A stretch of 64,000 nucleotides of DNA, taken from contig NC_133101.1 of NCBI RefSeq assembly GCF_022965805.1, forward strand, positions 19,811,054-19,875,053, given 5' to 3'. A program made the position numbers and the translations under genes. The stretch is from Primulina eburnea. Taxonomy: Eukaryota; Streptophyta; Magnoliopsida; Lamiales; Gesneriaceae. This document shows positions 19,668 through 31,085 of the stretch, in pieces (position 1 is the first letter of the stretch; each line of letters starts with the position of its first letter). The notes beneath the pieces were generated by a model that saw nothing but the letters and a program-made list of their open reading frames with translations, ran no database searches and was not told where the DNA came from.

Positions 19668-22282
19668 ATTCTTGCTAAAGTTTTCAACCAATAACTGGAG
19701 TTAGTTGATCTTCATTTCTTCCTCTTAACTCATCAGTCTTTCTACTTCGCCCTTTTTCTCAAGCACATCAACTTTTCGAGATAAGATTCGAACATCAGCC
19801 GCGAGATCTTTTACAACAGTCATCACAATTTCTTATATTAAATCAATCTTTTTGGTGACTGTGCTTTGCAAAGAATCAAAGCGTCTGCCGACTAATGCTT
19901 GAGTTTGAAAATGAGATTCAATCGAAAGTCTGTCTTTCTTGATTTCGTCCATCTGGATATAGAGAGCAGCCACATGCTGAGTGATTTGAACTAGTCTGTT
20001 CGAGGTAAACTCATATTTAGAGTTAATCTTTAATGTGTGCGCGAGCTGAGTGGACTGTATATCAGAAATGGCTTGCATCATACTGATGAGGTTGTTCTGA
20101 ACACTCTGAATTTCTTAAAACAGTGCATCAGTATTTGAAATACCAGGAGACATGACTCCAGAAGTTTCTGGAATCTGCACCCGTTCTTGTTGAGTAAATA
20201 CAACAATGGTGCCGTCAGTTGCTTCAGTTTCATGCGTCTTTATTCCTTATATATTTGCAGTGACATGTTCCTGTTGAAGCTATGGAGGAGAAGAAACAGA
20301 TGGAAGAACGAGAGTAGCATAAGGTTCTTCCGTTTGTGGAATAACTGTCTCTTAAGTTGGTGGACTAACTGTCTCTTCAGTTTGTTTATGAACTGGCTCT
20401 TCAGCTGGCACTTCGTCAGTTGTAACTTAGTGCAACTGAGCCTCTTCAGTTGGTTCAAAAACTACCTGTTCAATCATAACATCTAACTGAACTGGCTTTT
20501 CAGTTTCGCCAAAAATAGCCTTCTCTGCTGGTTCTTAAAAAATGACAGCTTGATCAGCTGGTTCTTCAAAAATAATAGGAGAGTCTGCTAATTTCTCAGT
20601 TAAAACAGTATCTTCAACTGATTTGAATGTATCTAGCTGAATATCAGAAGTAACTGACTTGATGATCTTTTCTAGATTAGCCAATGATAATTCAGATTCA
20701 TAGTAAAGCTTTGGATCATAAATTGAAGAAAAAGGTGTGCTGAGGATGATGATGGTGGAACAACTAATGTAGAAAGAGCAGTTGCTGGTTGAGAAAATTC
20801 AACAACTGTTTCCATGAAAGGCTCTTGAACTGACTTGTCAGCCGGCTCTTTCGGTATAAAATCTTGAGAGGCTGCTGGAATGATCAGTTCTTGATCCATT
20901 TCCCAGTTTTTGATCTCCGCTTGTAGTGAGATAAGATCCGATTCTAGTTGGTTGTAAACATCTTTGTCAATAAACGCAGTTGGACTGGTAGGATCATAGT
21001 TCAGTCGCAGTTCAGTAATTGTCTTCTGTAGTTGCTTTGCTCTCACTAGATTGAAAAAATATTTCTTTCGCTCCAAAGCTTGAGCAATGGTAGAAGCCTT
21101 GACCATCTACATAACAACATTTTCTAAGTCAATAAATCTCTTCAGTTTTGACTTTTTTTGAAGCTGTTTGGCTTCTGAAAATTCATTGATCTCTTGCCAG
21201 ATGAGATCAATGTGTGTTTGAATAGCATTGGTTGGCCTGGGCTCTTCCTGCATTTTTCCTTTGCCTTTTGAGTCAGTCAGGGCATGAGAAATGCTCGACC
21301 TTGAAGCAGTTGCATCAACTTGTTCTCTGATCACTACTCCCTTTGGTCGGGCAAAAGGTAGAGAAGAGTAGCCAGTGATAGTGATCAATGGAGCCTTAAC
21401 TCCAACAAGTTTCTTCTGTCCACCTGATTCGGTGATTTTCTTCTGAGGTAGAATAGTAGACAGAGGTAACTGATCCCCTGTTGAGGATTCAGTTGGAATG
21501 GCTTTGAGAGGAATAGCCTTGATAGGATGTTGAGCTTCTGATTGCGTCAAACTTTCAGTTGGGATGATCCCAACTACAGCAGCAGGTTTTGTTTTCGAAG
21601 TCCTTGGCTTCTTGATGACTTTGGGAGATGGAGTCTTTTCAGAGTCAAATTCACTGATAATCAGCTTGCGCTTGATCGTCTTCTTCTGAAGAGTCTTCTT
21701 TTTCTGGACTGATTTGGAAGCTTCTTGTGTCCCAATCTCCTTCTTTATCTTCACAAATTGTTCAGGAGACATGTCCAGTTTCTGCTTTGGAAGCTGGACA
21801 GTCTTAGCGTTGAAGATTTTCAATTTTTATGTCTCTCAGAATCATCAGTCGCCAGCCCTTTGACTTTCATCAAATACCTAAGCTGCACCGCATAACCTTT
21901 GGACTGCTTGGACGATTGAAACATATTCCTCAAGATATTGAAAATAAGGTTCTTCCAGTTCTATCTTCTACCAGCCATGATAACAGTCATGACTTGAAAC
22001 TTTTCAAGAGTGAGTGCAGCAAAGGATCCAGCCTTTGCTAATAGCCCTTTGGCTACAATATCAGCCAGCAGTTGCACCTATGGCTTCAGTTCCTTCTTCG
22101 AATCGGAAACTTCGATTCTCCGACCATCAGAAGATAGAAGAGTTTGCATCTCCTGAATATCAGATTCCTTGACTTCAGCAAGATTTGCTAGCCCATCAGC
22201 AGGCAGTTGGAATAAGTTGCAGAAGAAATCTTTGTCGATGGTTAGCAACTGACCATTAACAGTAGTTGTAATACTGCCGTTT
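19668..22282 (-). pseudogene. SIRE env-position ORF, C-terminal part
   Basis: Continues the ORF that starts at 31085. It begins NGSITTTVNGQ and DFFCNLFQLPADGL, then has a long Lys/Ser-rich stretch (MKIFNAKTVQLPKQKLDMS onward, 21823-21107), a coiled-coil-like region (LERKKYFFNLVRAKQLQKT) and a run of Glu-Pro repeats such as EEPADK (about 20200-20640). Many stops are present, including TAG at 21107-21109 in an otherwise open frame. Function in the element is unknown; no membrane span is obvious. Confidence 0.6.
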
Positions 22283-22354
22283 TGTAGTAGCCCGAATTCC
22301 AAATTGGGTAATTAACGGAGTAATGGTGATTAAGAAGGTTTAATGTGTAATTTT

Positions 22355-22582
22355 GACCGAGTCATGATCGGACGGACCGAAGATGGTTCGGAAGCACCGA
22401 AGAGTTCGGAAGGTCCGAAGTGGGTTCGGTGGATCCGATCATGAGGTGTCAAGAGCAGCTGGACACGTGCATGTTCGGACGGTCCGAAGTGTATGATCGG
22501 AGGATCCGATCATGAGCTGTCAAGAGCCAATGGACACGTAGCGTTCGGACGTTCCGAAGTGTTGTTCGGAGGATCCGAACAT
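22355..22582 (+). promoter_or_regulatory. TTCGGA/TCCGAA palindrome cluster and TATA box region
   Basis: Between the LTR start and the TATA box are at least eight short inverted repeats built on TTCGGA-N-TCCGAA and GATCGGA-N-TCCGATC, for example TTCGGACGGTCCGAA and TTCGGACGTTCCGAA. They lie partly in two tandem blocks of about 80 bp that also share GTCAAGAGC and TGGACACGT. The position just upstream of TATAAATAG suggests transcription factor sites or an enhancer; the factor is unknown. Every LTR of the array carries the cluster. Confidence 0.6.
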
Positions 22583-22586
22583 GGCC

Positions 22587-22595
22587 TATAAATAG
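22587..22595 (+). promoter_or_regulatory. TATA box of array LTR
   Basis: TATAAATAG, 304 bp into LTR 1, with exact copies at 24381, 26174, 27968 and 29762. Five identical promoters thus stand in one 8.6 kb stretch. Confidence 0.6.
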
Positions 22596-23713
22596 TGCTC
22601 GGATTTCTCATTTTTGACTTGCCAATTTCTTGAGTTTTCTCTCATTTTGGAGAGTTTGGAAGGTTCTAGGGTAGTTGTTGGTCGAGCGATAGCCAAGAGC
22701 TGCCAGGAGTAGTAGCGTAGCGGCGCCTGAGTTACAAGGCAATCGACATCAAAGGGCTGTCGACGGACGAAGGTAAACCCTAAACCTTTGGTAGTACTAG
22801 GGAGTACTGGTTTTGCTAGTCGAGCATAGTAGTATTGATTGGGTATGCTTTTGATGCGTAGGCTTGTGCTAGACCTGATTAGCGGTGTTGCGTAAGGCTA
22901 GGCTTGCTGTGATAGAGGTACGAAAGTACTATCCGAGATATCCTGGTTGAGTATACATTCTTATATGTGTTGCATGATTATGTGGTGCATTGATATATGT
23001 CATATGATGCATGCTATTATGTCACGTTTATTACTGCACGTTGCATTTCATGTTGAGCCGTATCTTCTTCGAGATAGCCTTTATTGTTGAGCTGTATCTC
23101 TTTCGAGATAAGCTATATCTTGGGGCCGCTCAGCCCTGTCTTGTGGACGCATGGACACCGAGAGTACACAGTGGCCGACGGGTCGGGAGGGCTTCGGTGG
23201 TCCGGGACATTTTAGGTCCACGTCTGTCTTGTAGTGGATGCAGTGACCCAGAGGTTGGACCGCGCGGCACTATCCACTTGGCGCCTCTAGACTGAGCATT
23301 GTTGAGATCCTTTTGTGACTCCTGTTTCTTGACTACCCCGGTATCATGATCATAGCATGTGCATTTCATATAGGTCTGTATACTCATACTTTTGTACTGG
23401 GCGTTCTTATCGCTCACGTCCTCGGTTTTGTTTATTCTTGGACACCCCATTCCCACGGGGCAGGCCTCAGGTTGGACAGCTCAGGAGGAGCAGGAGGAGG
23501 ACGTTGAGTAGCTGGTTGGTTTAGTTTATCGGTATTGTTTTGATTCGATATGGTTGTATTGGGTATTTTTATTTTGAGTTATTCTAGACTTCGATTGGGT
23601 TGTATAACCACTATTTTTGTTGACTTTTCCGCTGTTATCTCTGATTATTGTTAATTAAGTTAATTGCATGCTTAGTTTTTGATTAGTAGGTGATTCTGGA
23701 ACGGGTCACTACA

Positions 23714-24076
23714 TTTATGGTATCAGAGTATGCATACGATTTTGGGATATAGATTTCTGTTTTGGGATTTCCGTTGACCAATTTACTAGTTTCCCCATTC
23801 TATGTTGTAGCGATGGCTGACCACTTTGGTGATGAGAGTAGTCAGGGAAGTGTATGTCGTTGGGGTGACCAGGACGATTTGTTAAGCGTCATAAGTTACC
23901 GCATGTTTCTCTAGATGTCATTCTTTCCGTTTCTACTCCGATGGGTCATTCGGTTTTAGCCAAGCGTCTAGTGATGGGTTGTCCCTTAGATTTTGAGGGT
24001 AATGATGTTGTTATTTTCGTTTTGTTCATTCTCTTGCCTAGATTTCGAGGACGAAATCTTTTTAAGGGGGGGAGAA
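23714..24076 (+). mobile_element. Array interior 1 (363 bp)
   Basis: Begins with the primer site TGGTATCAGAGT (23718-23729; one mismatch to the Met-tRNA complement). A start codon at 23813 opens a 34-codon frame (MADHFGDESSQGSV...), probably a gag remnant. Then comes a protease-like scrap (ILSVSTPMGHSVLAKRLVMG) as found in Tekay polyproteins, the TTCGAGGACGAAATC motif, and an AAGGGGGGGAGAA polypurine tract touching LTR 2. Variant T in AGTGTATGTCG (other interiors have G). Replication would require proteins in trans. Confidence 0.85.
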
Positions 24077-25506
24077 TGTAGTAGCCCGAATTCCAAATTG
24101 GGTAATTAACGGAGTAATGGTGATTAAGAAGGTTTAATGTGTAATTTTGACCGAGTCATGATCGGACGGACCGAAGATGGTTCGGAAGCACCGAAGAGTT
24201 CGGAAGGTCCGAAGTGGGTTCGGTGGATCCGATCATGAGGTGTCAAGAGCAGCTGGACACGTGCATGTTCGGACGGTCCGAAGTGTATGATCGGAGGATC
24301 CGATCATGAGCTGTCAAGAGCCAATGGACACGTAGCGTTCGGACGTTCCGAAGTGTTGTTCGGAGGATCCGAACATGGCCTATAAATAGTGCTCGGATTT
24401 CTCATTTTTGACTTGCCAATTTCTTGAGTTTTCTCTCATTTTGGAGAGTTTGGAAGGTTCTAGGGTAGTTGTTGGTCGAGCGATAGCCAAGAGCTGCCAG
24501 GAGTAGTAGCGTAGCGGCGCCTGAGTTACAAGGCAATCGACATCAAAGGGCTGTCGACGGACGAAGGTAAACCCTAAACCTTTGTAGTACTAGGGAGTAC
24601 TGGTTTTGCTAGTCGAGCATAGTAGTATTGATTGGGTATGCTTTTGATGCGTAGGCTTGTGCTAGACCTGATTAGCGGTGTTGCGTAAGGCTAGGCTTGC
24701 TGTGATAGAGGTACGAAAGTACTATCCGAGATATCCTGGTTGAGTATACATTCTTATATGTGTTGCATGATTATGTGGTGCATTGATATATGTCATATGA
24801 TGCATGCTATTATGTCACGTTTATTACTGCACGTTGCATTTCATGTTGAGCCGTATCTTCTTCGAGATAGCCTTTACTGTTGAGCTGTATCTCTTTCGAG
24901 ATAAGCTATATCTTGGGGCCGCTCAGCCCTGTCTTGTGGACGCATGGACACCGAGAGTACACAGTGGCCGACGGGTCGGGAGGGCTTCGGTGGTCCGGGA
25001 CATTTTAGGTCCACGTCTGTCTTGTATTGGATGCAGTGACCCAGAGGTTGGACCGCGCGGCACTATCCACTTGGCGCCTCTAGACTGAGCATTGTTGAGA
25101 TCCTTTTGTGACTCCTGTTTCTTGACTACCCCGGTATCATGATCATAGCATGTGCATTTCATATAGGTCTGTATACTCATACTTTTGTACTGGGCGTTCT
25201 TATCGCTCACGTCCTCGGTTTTGTTTATTCTTGGACACCCCATTCCCACGGGGCAGGCCTCAGGTTGGACAGCTCAGGAGGAGCAGGAGGAGGACGTTGA
25301 GTAGCTGGTTGGTTTAGTTTATCGGTATTGTTTTGATTCGATATGGTTGTATTGGGTATTTTTATTTTGAGTTATTCTAGACTTCGATTGGGTTGTATAA
25401 CCACTATTTTTGTTGACTTTTCCGCTGTTATCTCTGATTATTGTTAATTAGGTTAATTGCATGCTTAGTTTTTGATTAGTAGGTGATTCTGGAACGGGTC
25501 ACTACA
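24077..25506 (+). repeat. Array LTR 2 (1430 bp)
   Basis: One base shorter than the others through loss of a G in CCTTTGTAGTACTAG near 24584. It has a private T in TGTATTGGATG near 25027. Otherwise identical by eye to LTRs 3-5. Confidence 0.9.
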
Positions 25507-25869
25507 TTTATGGTATCAGAGTATGCATACGATTTTGGGATATAGATTTCTGTTTTGGGATTTCCGTTGACCAATTTACTAGTTTCCCCATTCTATGTTG
25601 TAGCGATGGCTGACCACTTTGGTGATGAGAGTAGTCAGGGAAGTGTAGGTCGTTGGGGTGACCAGGACGATTTGTTAAGCGTCATAAGTTACCGCATGTT
25701 TCTCTAGATGTCATTCTTTCCGTTTCTACTCCGATGGGTCATTCGGTTTTAGCCAAGCGTCTAGTGATGGGTTGTCCCTTAGATTTTGAGGGTAATGATG
25801 TTGTTATTTTCGTTTTGTTCATTCTCTTGCCTAGATTTCGAGGACGAAATCTTTTTAAGGGGGGGAGAA
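25507..25869 (+). mobile_element. Array interior 2
   Basis: Same 363-bp layout as interior 1; primer site 25511-25522, polypurine tract ending at 25869. Confidence 0.85.
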
Positions 25870-27300
25870 TGTAGTAGCCCGAATTCCAAATTGGGTAATT
25901 AACGGAGTAATGGTGATTAAGAAGGTTTAATGTGTAATTTTGACCGAGTCATGATCGGACGGACCGAAGATGGTTCGGAAGCACCGAAGAGTTCGGAAGG
26001 TCCGAAGTGGGTTCGGTGGATCCGATCATGAGGTGTCAAGAGCAGCTGGACACGTGCATGTTCGGACGGTCCGAAGTGTATGATCGGAGGATCCGATCAT
26101 GAGCTGTCAAGAGCCAATGGACACGTAGCGTTCGGACGTTCCGAAGTGTTGTTCGGAGGATCCGAACATGGCCTATAAATAGTGCTCGGATTTCTCATTT
26201 TTGACTTGCCAATTTCTTGAGTTTTCTCTCATTTTGGAGAGTTTGGAAGGTTCTAGGGTAGTTGTTGGTCGAGCGATAGCCAAGAGCTGCCAGGAGTAGT
26301 AGCGTAGCGGCGCCTGAGTTACAAGGCAATCGACATCAAAGGGCTGTCGACGGACGAAGGTAAACCCTAAACCTTTGGTAGTACTAGGGAGTACTGGTTT
26401 TGCTAGTCGAGCATAGTAGTATTGATTGGGTATGCTTTTGATGCGTAGGCTTGTGCTAGACCTGATTAGCGGTGTTGCGTAAGGCTAGGCTTGCTGTGAT
26501 AGAGGTACGAAAGTACTATCCGAGATATCCTGGTTGAGTATACATTCTTATATGTGTTGCATGATTATGTGGTGCATTGATATATGTCATATGATGCATG
26601 CTATTATGTCACGTTTATTACTGCACGTTGCATTTCATGTTGAGCCGTATCTTCTTCGAGATAGCCTTTACTGTTGAGCTGTATCTCTTTCGAGATAAGC
26701 TATATCTTGGGGCCGCTCAGCCCTGTCTTGTGGACGCATGGACACCGAGAGTACACAGTGGCCGACGGGTCGGGAGGGCTTCGGTGGTCCGGGACATTTT
26801 AGGTCCACGTCTGTCTTGTAGTGGATGCAGTGACCCAGAGGTTGGACCGCGCGGCACTATCCACTTGGCGCCTCTAGACTGAGCATTGTTGAGATCCTTT
26901 TGTGACTCCTGTTTCTTGACTGCCCCGGTATCATGATCATAGCATGTGCATTTCATATAGGTCTGTATACTCATACTTTTGTACTGGGCGTTCTTATCGC
27001 TCACGTCCTCGGTTTTGTTTATTCTTGGACACCCCATTCCCACGGGGCAGGCCTCAGGTTGGACAGCTCAGGAGGAGCAGGAGGAGGACGTTGAGTAGCT
27101 GGTTGGTTTAGTTTATCGGTATTGTTTTGATTCGATATGGTTGTATTGGGTATTTTTATTTTGAGTTATTCTAGACTTCGATTGGGTTGTATAACCACTA
27201 TTTTTGTTGACTTTTCCGCTGTTATCTCTGATTATTGTTAATTAGGTTAATTGCATGCTTAGTTTTTGATTAGTAGGTGATTCTGGAACGGGTCACTACA
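25870..27300 (+). repeat. Array LTR 3
   Basis: Carries G in TTGACTGCCCCGG near 26921, a variant shared only with LTR 5; LTRs 1, 2 and 4 have A there. Alternating sharing suggests that the array grew or was shuffled by duplication or exchange of blocks. Confidence 0.9.
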
Positions 27301-27663
27301 TTTATGGTATCAGAGTATGCATACGATTTTGGGATATAGATTTCTGTTTTGGGATTTCCGTTGACCAATTTACTAGTTTCCCCATTCTATGTTGTAGCGA
27401 TGGCTGACCACTTTGGTGATGAGAGTAGTCAGGGAAGTGTAGGTCGTTGGGGTGACCAGGACGATTTGTTAAGCGTCATAAGTTACCGCATGTTTCTCTA
27501 GATGTCATTCTTTCCGTTTCTACTCCGATGGGTCATTCGGTTTTAGCCAAGCGTCTAGTGATGGGTTGTCCCTTAGATTTTGAGGGTAATGATGTTGTTA
27601 TTTTCGTTTTGTTCATTCTCTTGCCTAGATTTCGAGGACGAAATCTTTTTAAGGGGGGGAGAA
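27301..27663 (+). mobile_element. Array interior 3
   Basis: Same 363-bp layout; primer site 27305-27316. No private variant seen. Confidence 0.85.
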
Positions 27664-29094
27664 TGTAGTAGCCCGAATTCCAAATTGGGTAATTAACGGA
27701 GTAATGGTGATTAAGAAGGTTTAATGTGTAATTTTGACCGAGTCATGATCGGACGGACCGAAGATGGTTCGGAAGCACCGAAGAGTTCGGAAGGTCCGAA
27801 GTGGGTTCGGTGGATCCGATCATGAGGTGTCAAGAGCAGCTGGACACGTGCATGTTCGGACGGTCCGAAGTGTATGATCGGAGGATCCGATCATGAGCTG
27901 TCAAGAGCCAATGGACACGTAGCGTTCGGACGTTCCGAAGTGTTGTTCGGAGGATCCGAACATGGCCTATAAATAGTGCTCGGATTTCTCATTTTTGACT
28001 TGCCAATTTCTTGAGTTTTCTCTCATTTTGGAGAGTTTGGAAGGTTCTAGGGTAGTTGTTGGTCGAGCGATAGCCAAGAGCTGCCAGGAGTAGTAGCGTA
28101 GCGGCGCCTGAGTTACAAGGCAATCGACATCAAAGGGCTGTCGACGGACGAAGGTAAACCCTAAACCTTTGGTAGTACTAGGGAGTACTGGTTTTGCTAG
28201 TCGAGCATAGTAGTATTGATTGGGTATGCTTTTGATGCGTAGGCTTGTGCTAGACCTGATTAGCGGTGTTGCGTAAGGCTAGGCTTGCTGTGATAGAGGT
28301 ACGAAAGTACTATCCGAGATATCCTGGTTGAGTATACATTCTTATATGTGTTGCATGATTATGTGGTGCATTGATATATGTCATATGATGCATGCTATTA
28401 TGTCACGTTTATTACTGCACGTTGCATTTCATGTTGAGCCGTATCTTCTTCGAGATAGCCTTTACTGTTGAGCTGTATCTCTTTCGAGATAAGCTATATC
28501 TTGGGGCCGCTCAGCCCTGTCTTGTGGACGCATGGACACCGAGAGTACACAGTGGCCGACGGGTCGGGAGGGCTTCGGTGGTCCGGGACATTTTAGGTCC
28601 ACGTCTGTCTTGTAGTGGATGCAGTGACCCAGAGGTTGGACCGCGCGGCACTATCCACTTGGCGCCTCTAGACTGAGCATTGTTGAGATCCTTTTGTGAC
28701 TCCTGTTTCTTGACTACCCCGGTATCATGATCATAGCGTGTGCATTTCATATAGGTCTGTATACTCATACTTTTGTACTGGGCGTTCTTATCGCTCACGT
28801 CCTCGGTTTTGTTTATTCTTGGACACCCCATTCCCACGGGGCAGGCCTCAGGTTGGACAGCTCAGGAGGAGCAGGAGGAGGACGTTGAGTAGCTGGTTGG
28901 TTTAGTTTATCGGTATTGTTTTGATTCGATATGGTTGTATTGGGTATTTTTATTTTGAGTTATTCTAGACTTCGATTGGGTTGTATAACCACTATTTTTG
29001 TTGACTTTTCCGCTGTTATCTCTGATTATTGTTAATTAGGTTAATTGCATGCTTAGTTTTTGATTAGTAGGTGATTCTGGAACGGGTCACTACA
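27664..29094 (+). repeat. Array LTR 4
   Basis: Private G in ATAGCGTGTG near 28738 (others CATGTG); otherwise the consensus. Confidence 0.9.
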
Positions 29095-29457
29095 TTTATG
29101 GTATCAGAGTATGCATACGATTTTGGGATATAGATTTCTGTTTTGGGATTTCCGTTGACCAATTTACTAGTTTCCCCATTCTATGTTGTAGCGATGGCTG
29201 ACCACTTTGGTGATGAGAGTAGTCAGGGAAGTGTAGGTCGTTGGGGTGACCAGGACGATTTGTTAAGCGTCATAAGTTACCGCATGTTTCTCTAGATGTC
29301 ATTCTTTCCGTTTCTACTCCGATGGGTCATTCGGTTTTAGCCAAGCGTCTAGTGATGGGTTGTCCCTTAGATTTTGAGGGTAATGATGTTGTTATTTTCG
29401 TTTTGTTCATTCTCTTGCCTAGAATTCGAGGACGAAATCTTTTTAAGGGGGGGAGAA
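29095..29457 (+). mobile_element. Array interior 4
   Basis: Same layout; primer site 29099-29110. The polypurine-proximal motif reads CCTAGAATTCGAGG instead of CCTAGATTTCGAGG near 29421. Confidence 0.85.
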
Positions 29458-30885
29458 TGTAGTAGCCCGAATTCCAAATTGGGTAATTAACGGAGTAATG
29501 GTGATTAAGAAGGTTTAATGTGTAATTTTGACCGAGTCATGATCGGACGGACCGAAGATGGTTCGGAAGCACCGAAGAGTTCGGAAGGTCCGAAGTGGGT
29601 TCGGTGGATCCGATCATGAGGTGTCAAGAGCAGCTGGACACGTGCATGTTCGGACGGTCCGAAGTGTATGATCGGAGGATCCGATCATGAGCTGTCAAGA
29701 GCCAATGGACACGTAGCGTTCGGACGTTCCGAAGTGTTGTTCGGAGGATCCGAACATGGCCTATAAATAGTGCTCGGATTTCTCATTTTTGACTTGCCAA
29801 TTTCTTGAGTTTTCTCTCATTTTGGAGAGTTTGGAAGGTTCTAGGGTAGTTGTTGGTCGAGCGATAGCCAAGAGCTGCCAGGAGTAGTAGCGTAGCGGCG
29901 CCTGAGTTACAAGGCAATCGACATCAAAGGGCTGTCGACGGACGAAGGTAAACCCTAAACCTTTGGTAGTACTAGGGAGTACTGGTTTTGCTAGTCGAGC
30001 ATAGTAGTATTGATTGGGTATGCTTTTGATGCGTAGGCTTGTGCTAGACCTGATTAGCGGTGTTGCGTAAGGCTAGGCTTGCTGTGATAGAGGTACGAAA
30101 GTACTATCCGAGATATCCTGGTTGAGTATACATTCTTATATGTGTTGCATGATTATGTGGTGCATTGATATATGTCATATGATGCATGCTATTATGTCAC
30201 GTTTATTACTGCACGTTGCATTTCATGTTGAGCCGTATCTTCTTCGAGATAGCCTTTACTGTTGAGCTGTATCTCTTTCGAGATAAGCTATATCTTGGGG
30301 CCGCTCAGCCCTGTCTTGTGGACGCATGGACACCGAGAGTACACAGTGGCCGACGGGTCGGGAGGGCTTCGGTGGTCCGGGACATTTTAGGTCCACGTCT
30401 GTCTTGTAGTGGATGCAGTGACCCAGAGGTTGGACCGCGCGGCACTATCCACTTGGCGCCTCTAGACTGAGCATTGTTGAGATCCTTTTGTGACTCCTGT
30501 TTCTTGACTGCCCCGGTATCATGATCATAGCATGTGCATTTCATATAGGTCTGTATACTCATACTTTTGTACTGGGCGTTCTTATCGCTCACGTCCTCGG
30601 TTTTGTTTATTCTTGGACACCCCATTCCCACGGGGCAGGCCTCAGGTTGGACAGCTCAGGAGGAGCAGGAGGAGGACGTTGAGTAGCTGGTTGGTTTAGT
30701 TTATCGGTATTGTTTTGATTCGATATGGTTGTATTGGGTATTTTTATTTTGAGTTATTCTAGACTTCGATTGGGTTGTATAACCACTATTTTTGTTGACT
30801 TTTCCGCTGTTATCTCTGATTATTGTTAATTAGGTTAATTGCATGCTTAGTTTTTGATTAGTAGGTGATTCTGGAACGGGTCACT
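29458..30885 (+). repeat. Array LTR 5 (terminal, 3' end clipped)
   Basis: Matches the consensus, and shares the G variant near 30510 with LTR 3. It ends GGGTCAC and joins host sequence TTGAGTGACATG without the final TACA, and no 5-bp target duplication of the left flank (CGTTT) is seen. Confidence 0.88.
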
Positions 30886-31085
30886 TGAGTGACATGACCA
30901 TTGGCATAGAGATCCTGAATCTCTTTAGTGTAGATTTCTTGGGAAGATAAGCCTAGAAATTGTTTTAGTCCAGCCGCTTCTAGTTTAATGAAGATGTTCT
31001 TAACAGCTTCGTCTGCCACAGTAATAACTGAATCAAAGTTGATGGCCATTGCATTCATGATATGAGCGGGGATCTGATTTGCCAT
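30886..31085 (-). pseudogene. SIRE env-position ORF, N-terminal part
   Basis: Starts MANQIPAHIMNAMAINFDS and runs to GHVTQ, where the LTR array begins; homology resumes with NGSITTTVNGQ at 22282. The predicted protein is rich in helices (NIFIKLEAAGLKQFLG). I associate this N-terminal family with hypothetical proteins of copia elements; its function is unknown. The start ATG at 31083-31085 is the first in frame. Confidence 0.6.

Larger units (their letters stand above)
22283..23713 (+). repeat. Array LTR 1 (1431 bp)
   Basis: Private variants: T in CCTTTATTG near 23080 (others have C) and A in TAATTAAGTTAAT near 23652 (others have G). It contains the palindrome-rich upstream region (about 22355-22580) and TATAAATAG at 22587-22595. 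Open frames of 94 and 108 codons, repeated in every unit, have no recognisable homology. Confidence 0.9.
22283..30885 (+). mobile_element. Tandem array: five LTRs sharing four gutted interiors
   Basis: A unit of 1794 bp (1431-bp LTR plus 363-bp interior) is repeated four times and closed by a fifth LTR. LTR starts are at 22283, 24077, 25870, 27664 and 29458. Each LTR begins TGTAGTAGCCCGAATTCC and ends GGGTCACTACA; each is followed by a Met-type primer site, and each interior ends in a polypurine tract that touches the next LTR. Units differ at only a few positions. The LTRs are therefore shared between neighbouring elements, not a simple satellite. The array splits one codon region of the copia env-position ORF. 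Confidence 0.92.

Noticed and set aside
20187..20486. 99-codon plus-strand frame with many aromatic residues
   Set aside because: It is the antisense of the Glu-Pro repeat region of the copia env-position ORF.
22283..30885. Repeated 94-codon and 108-codon open frames in each array unit
   Set aside because: They overlap on opposite strands inside the LTR, have no recognisable domain, and are repeated only because the LTR is.
22283..30885. Array as a centromeric satellite
   Set aside because: The 1794-bp unit resolves into LTR, primer site, coding scraps and polypurine tract, so it is a retroelement concatemer.
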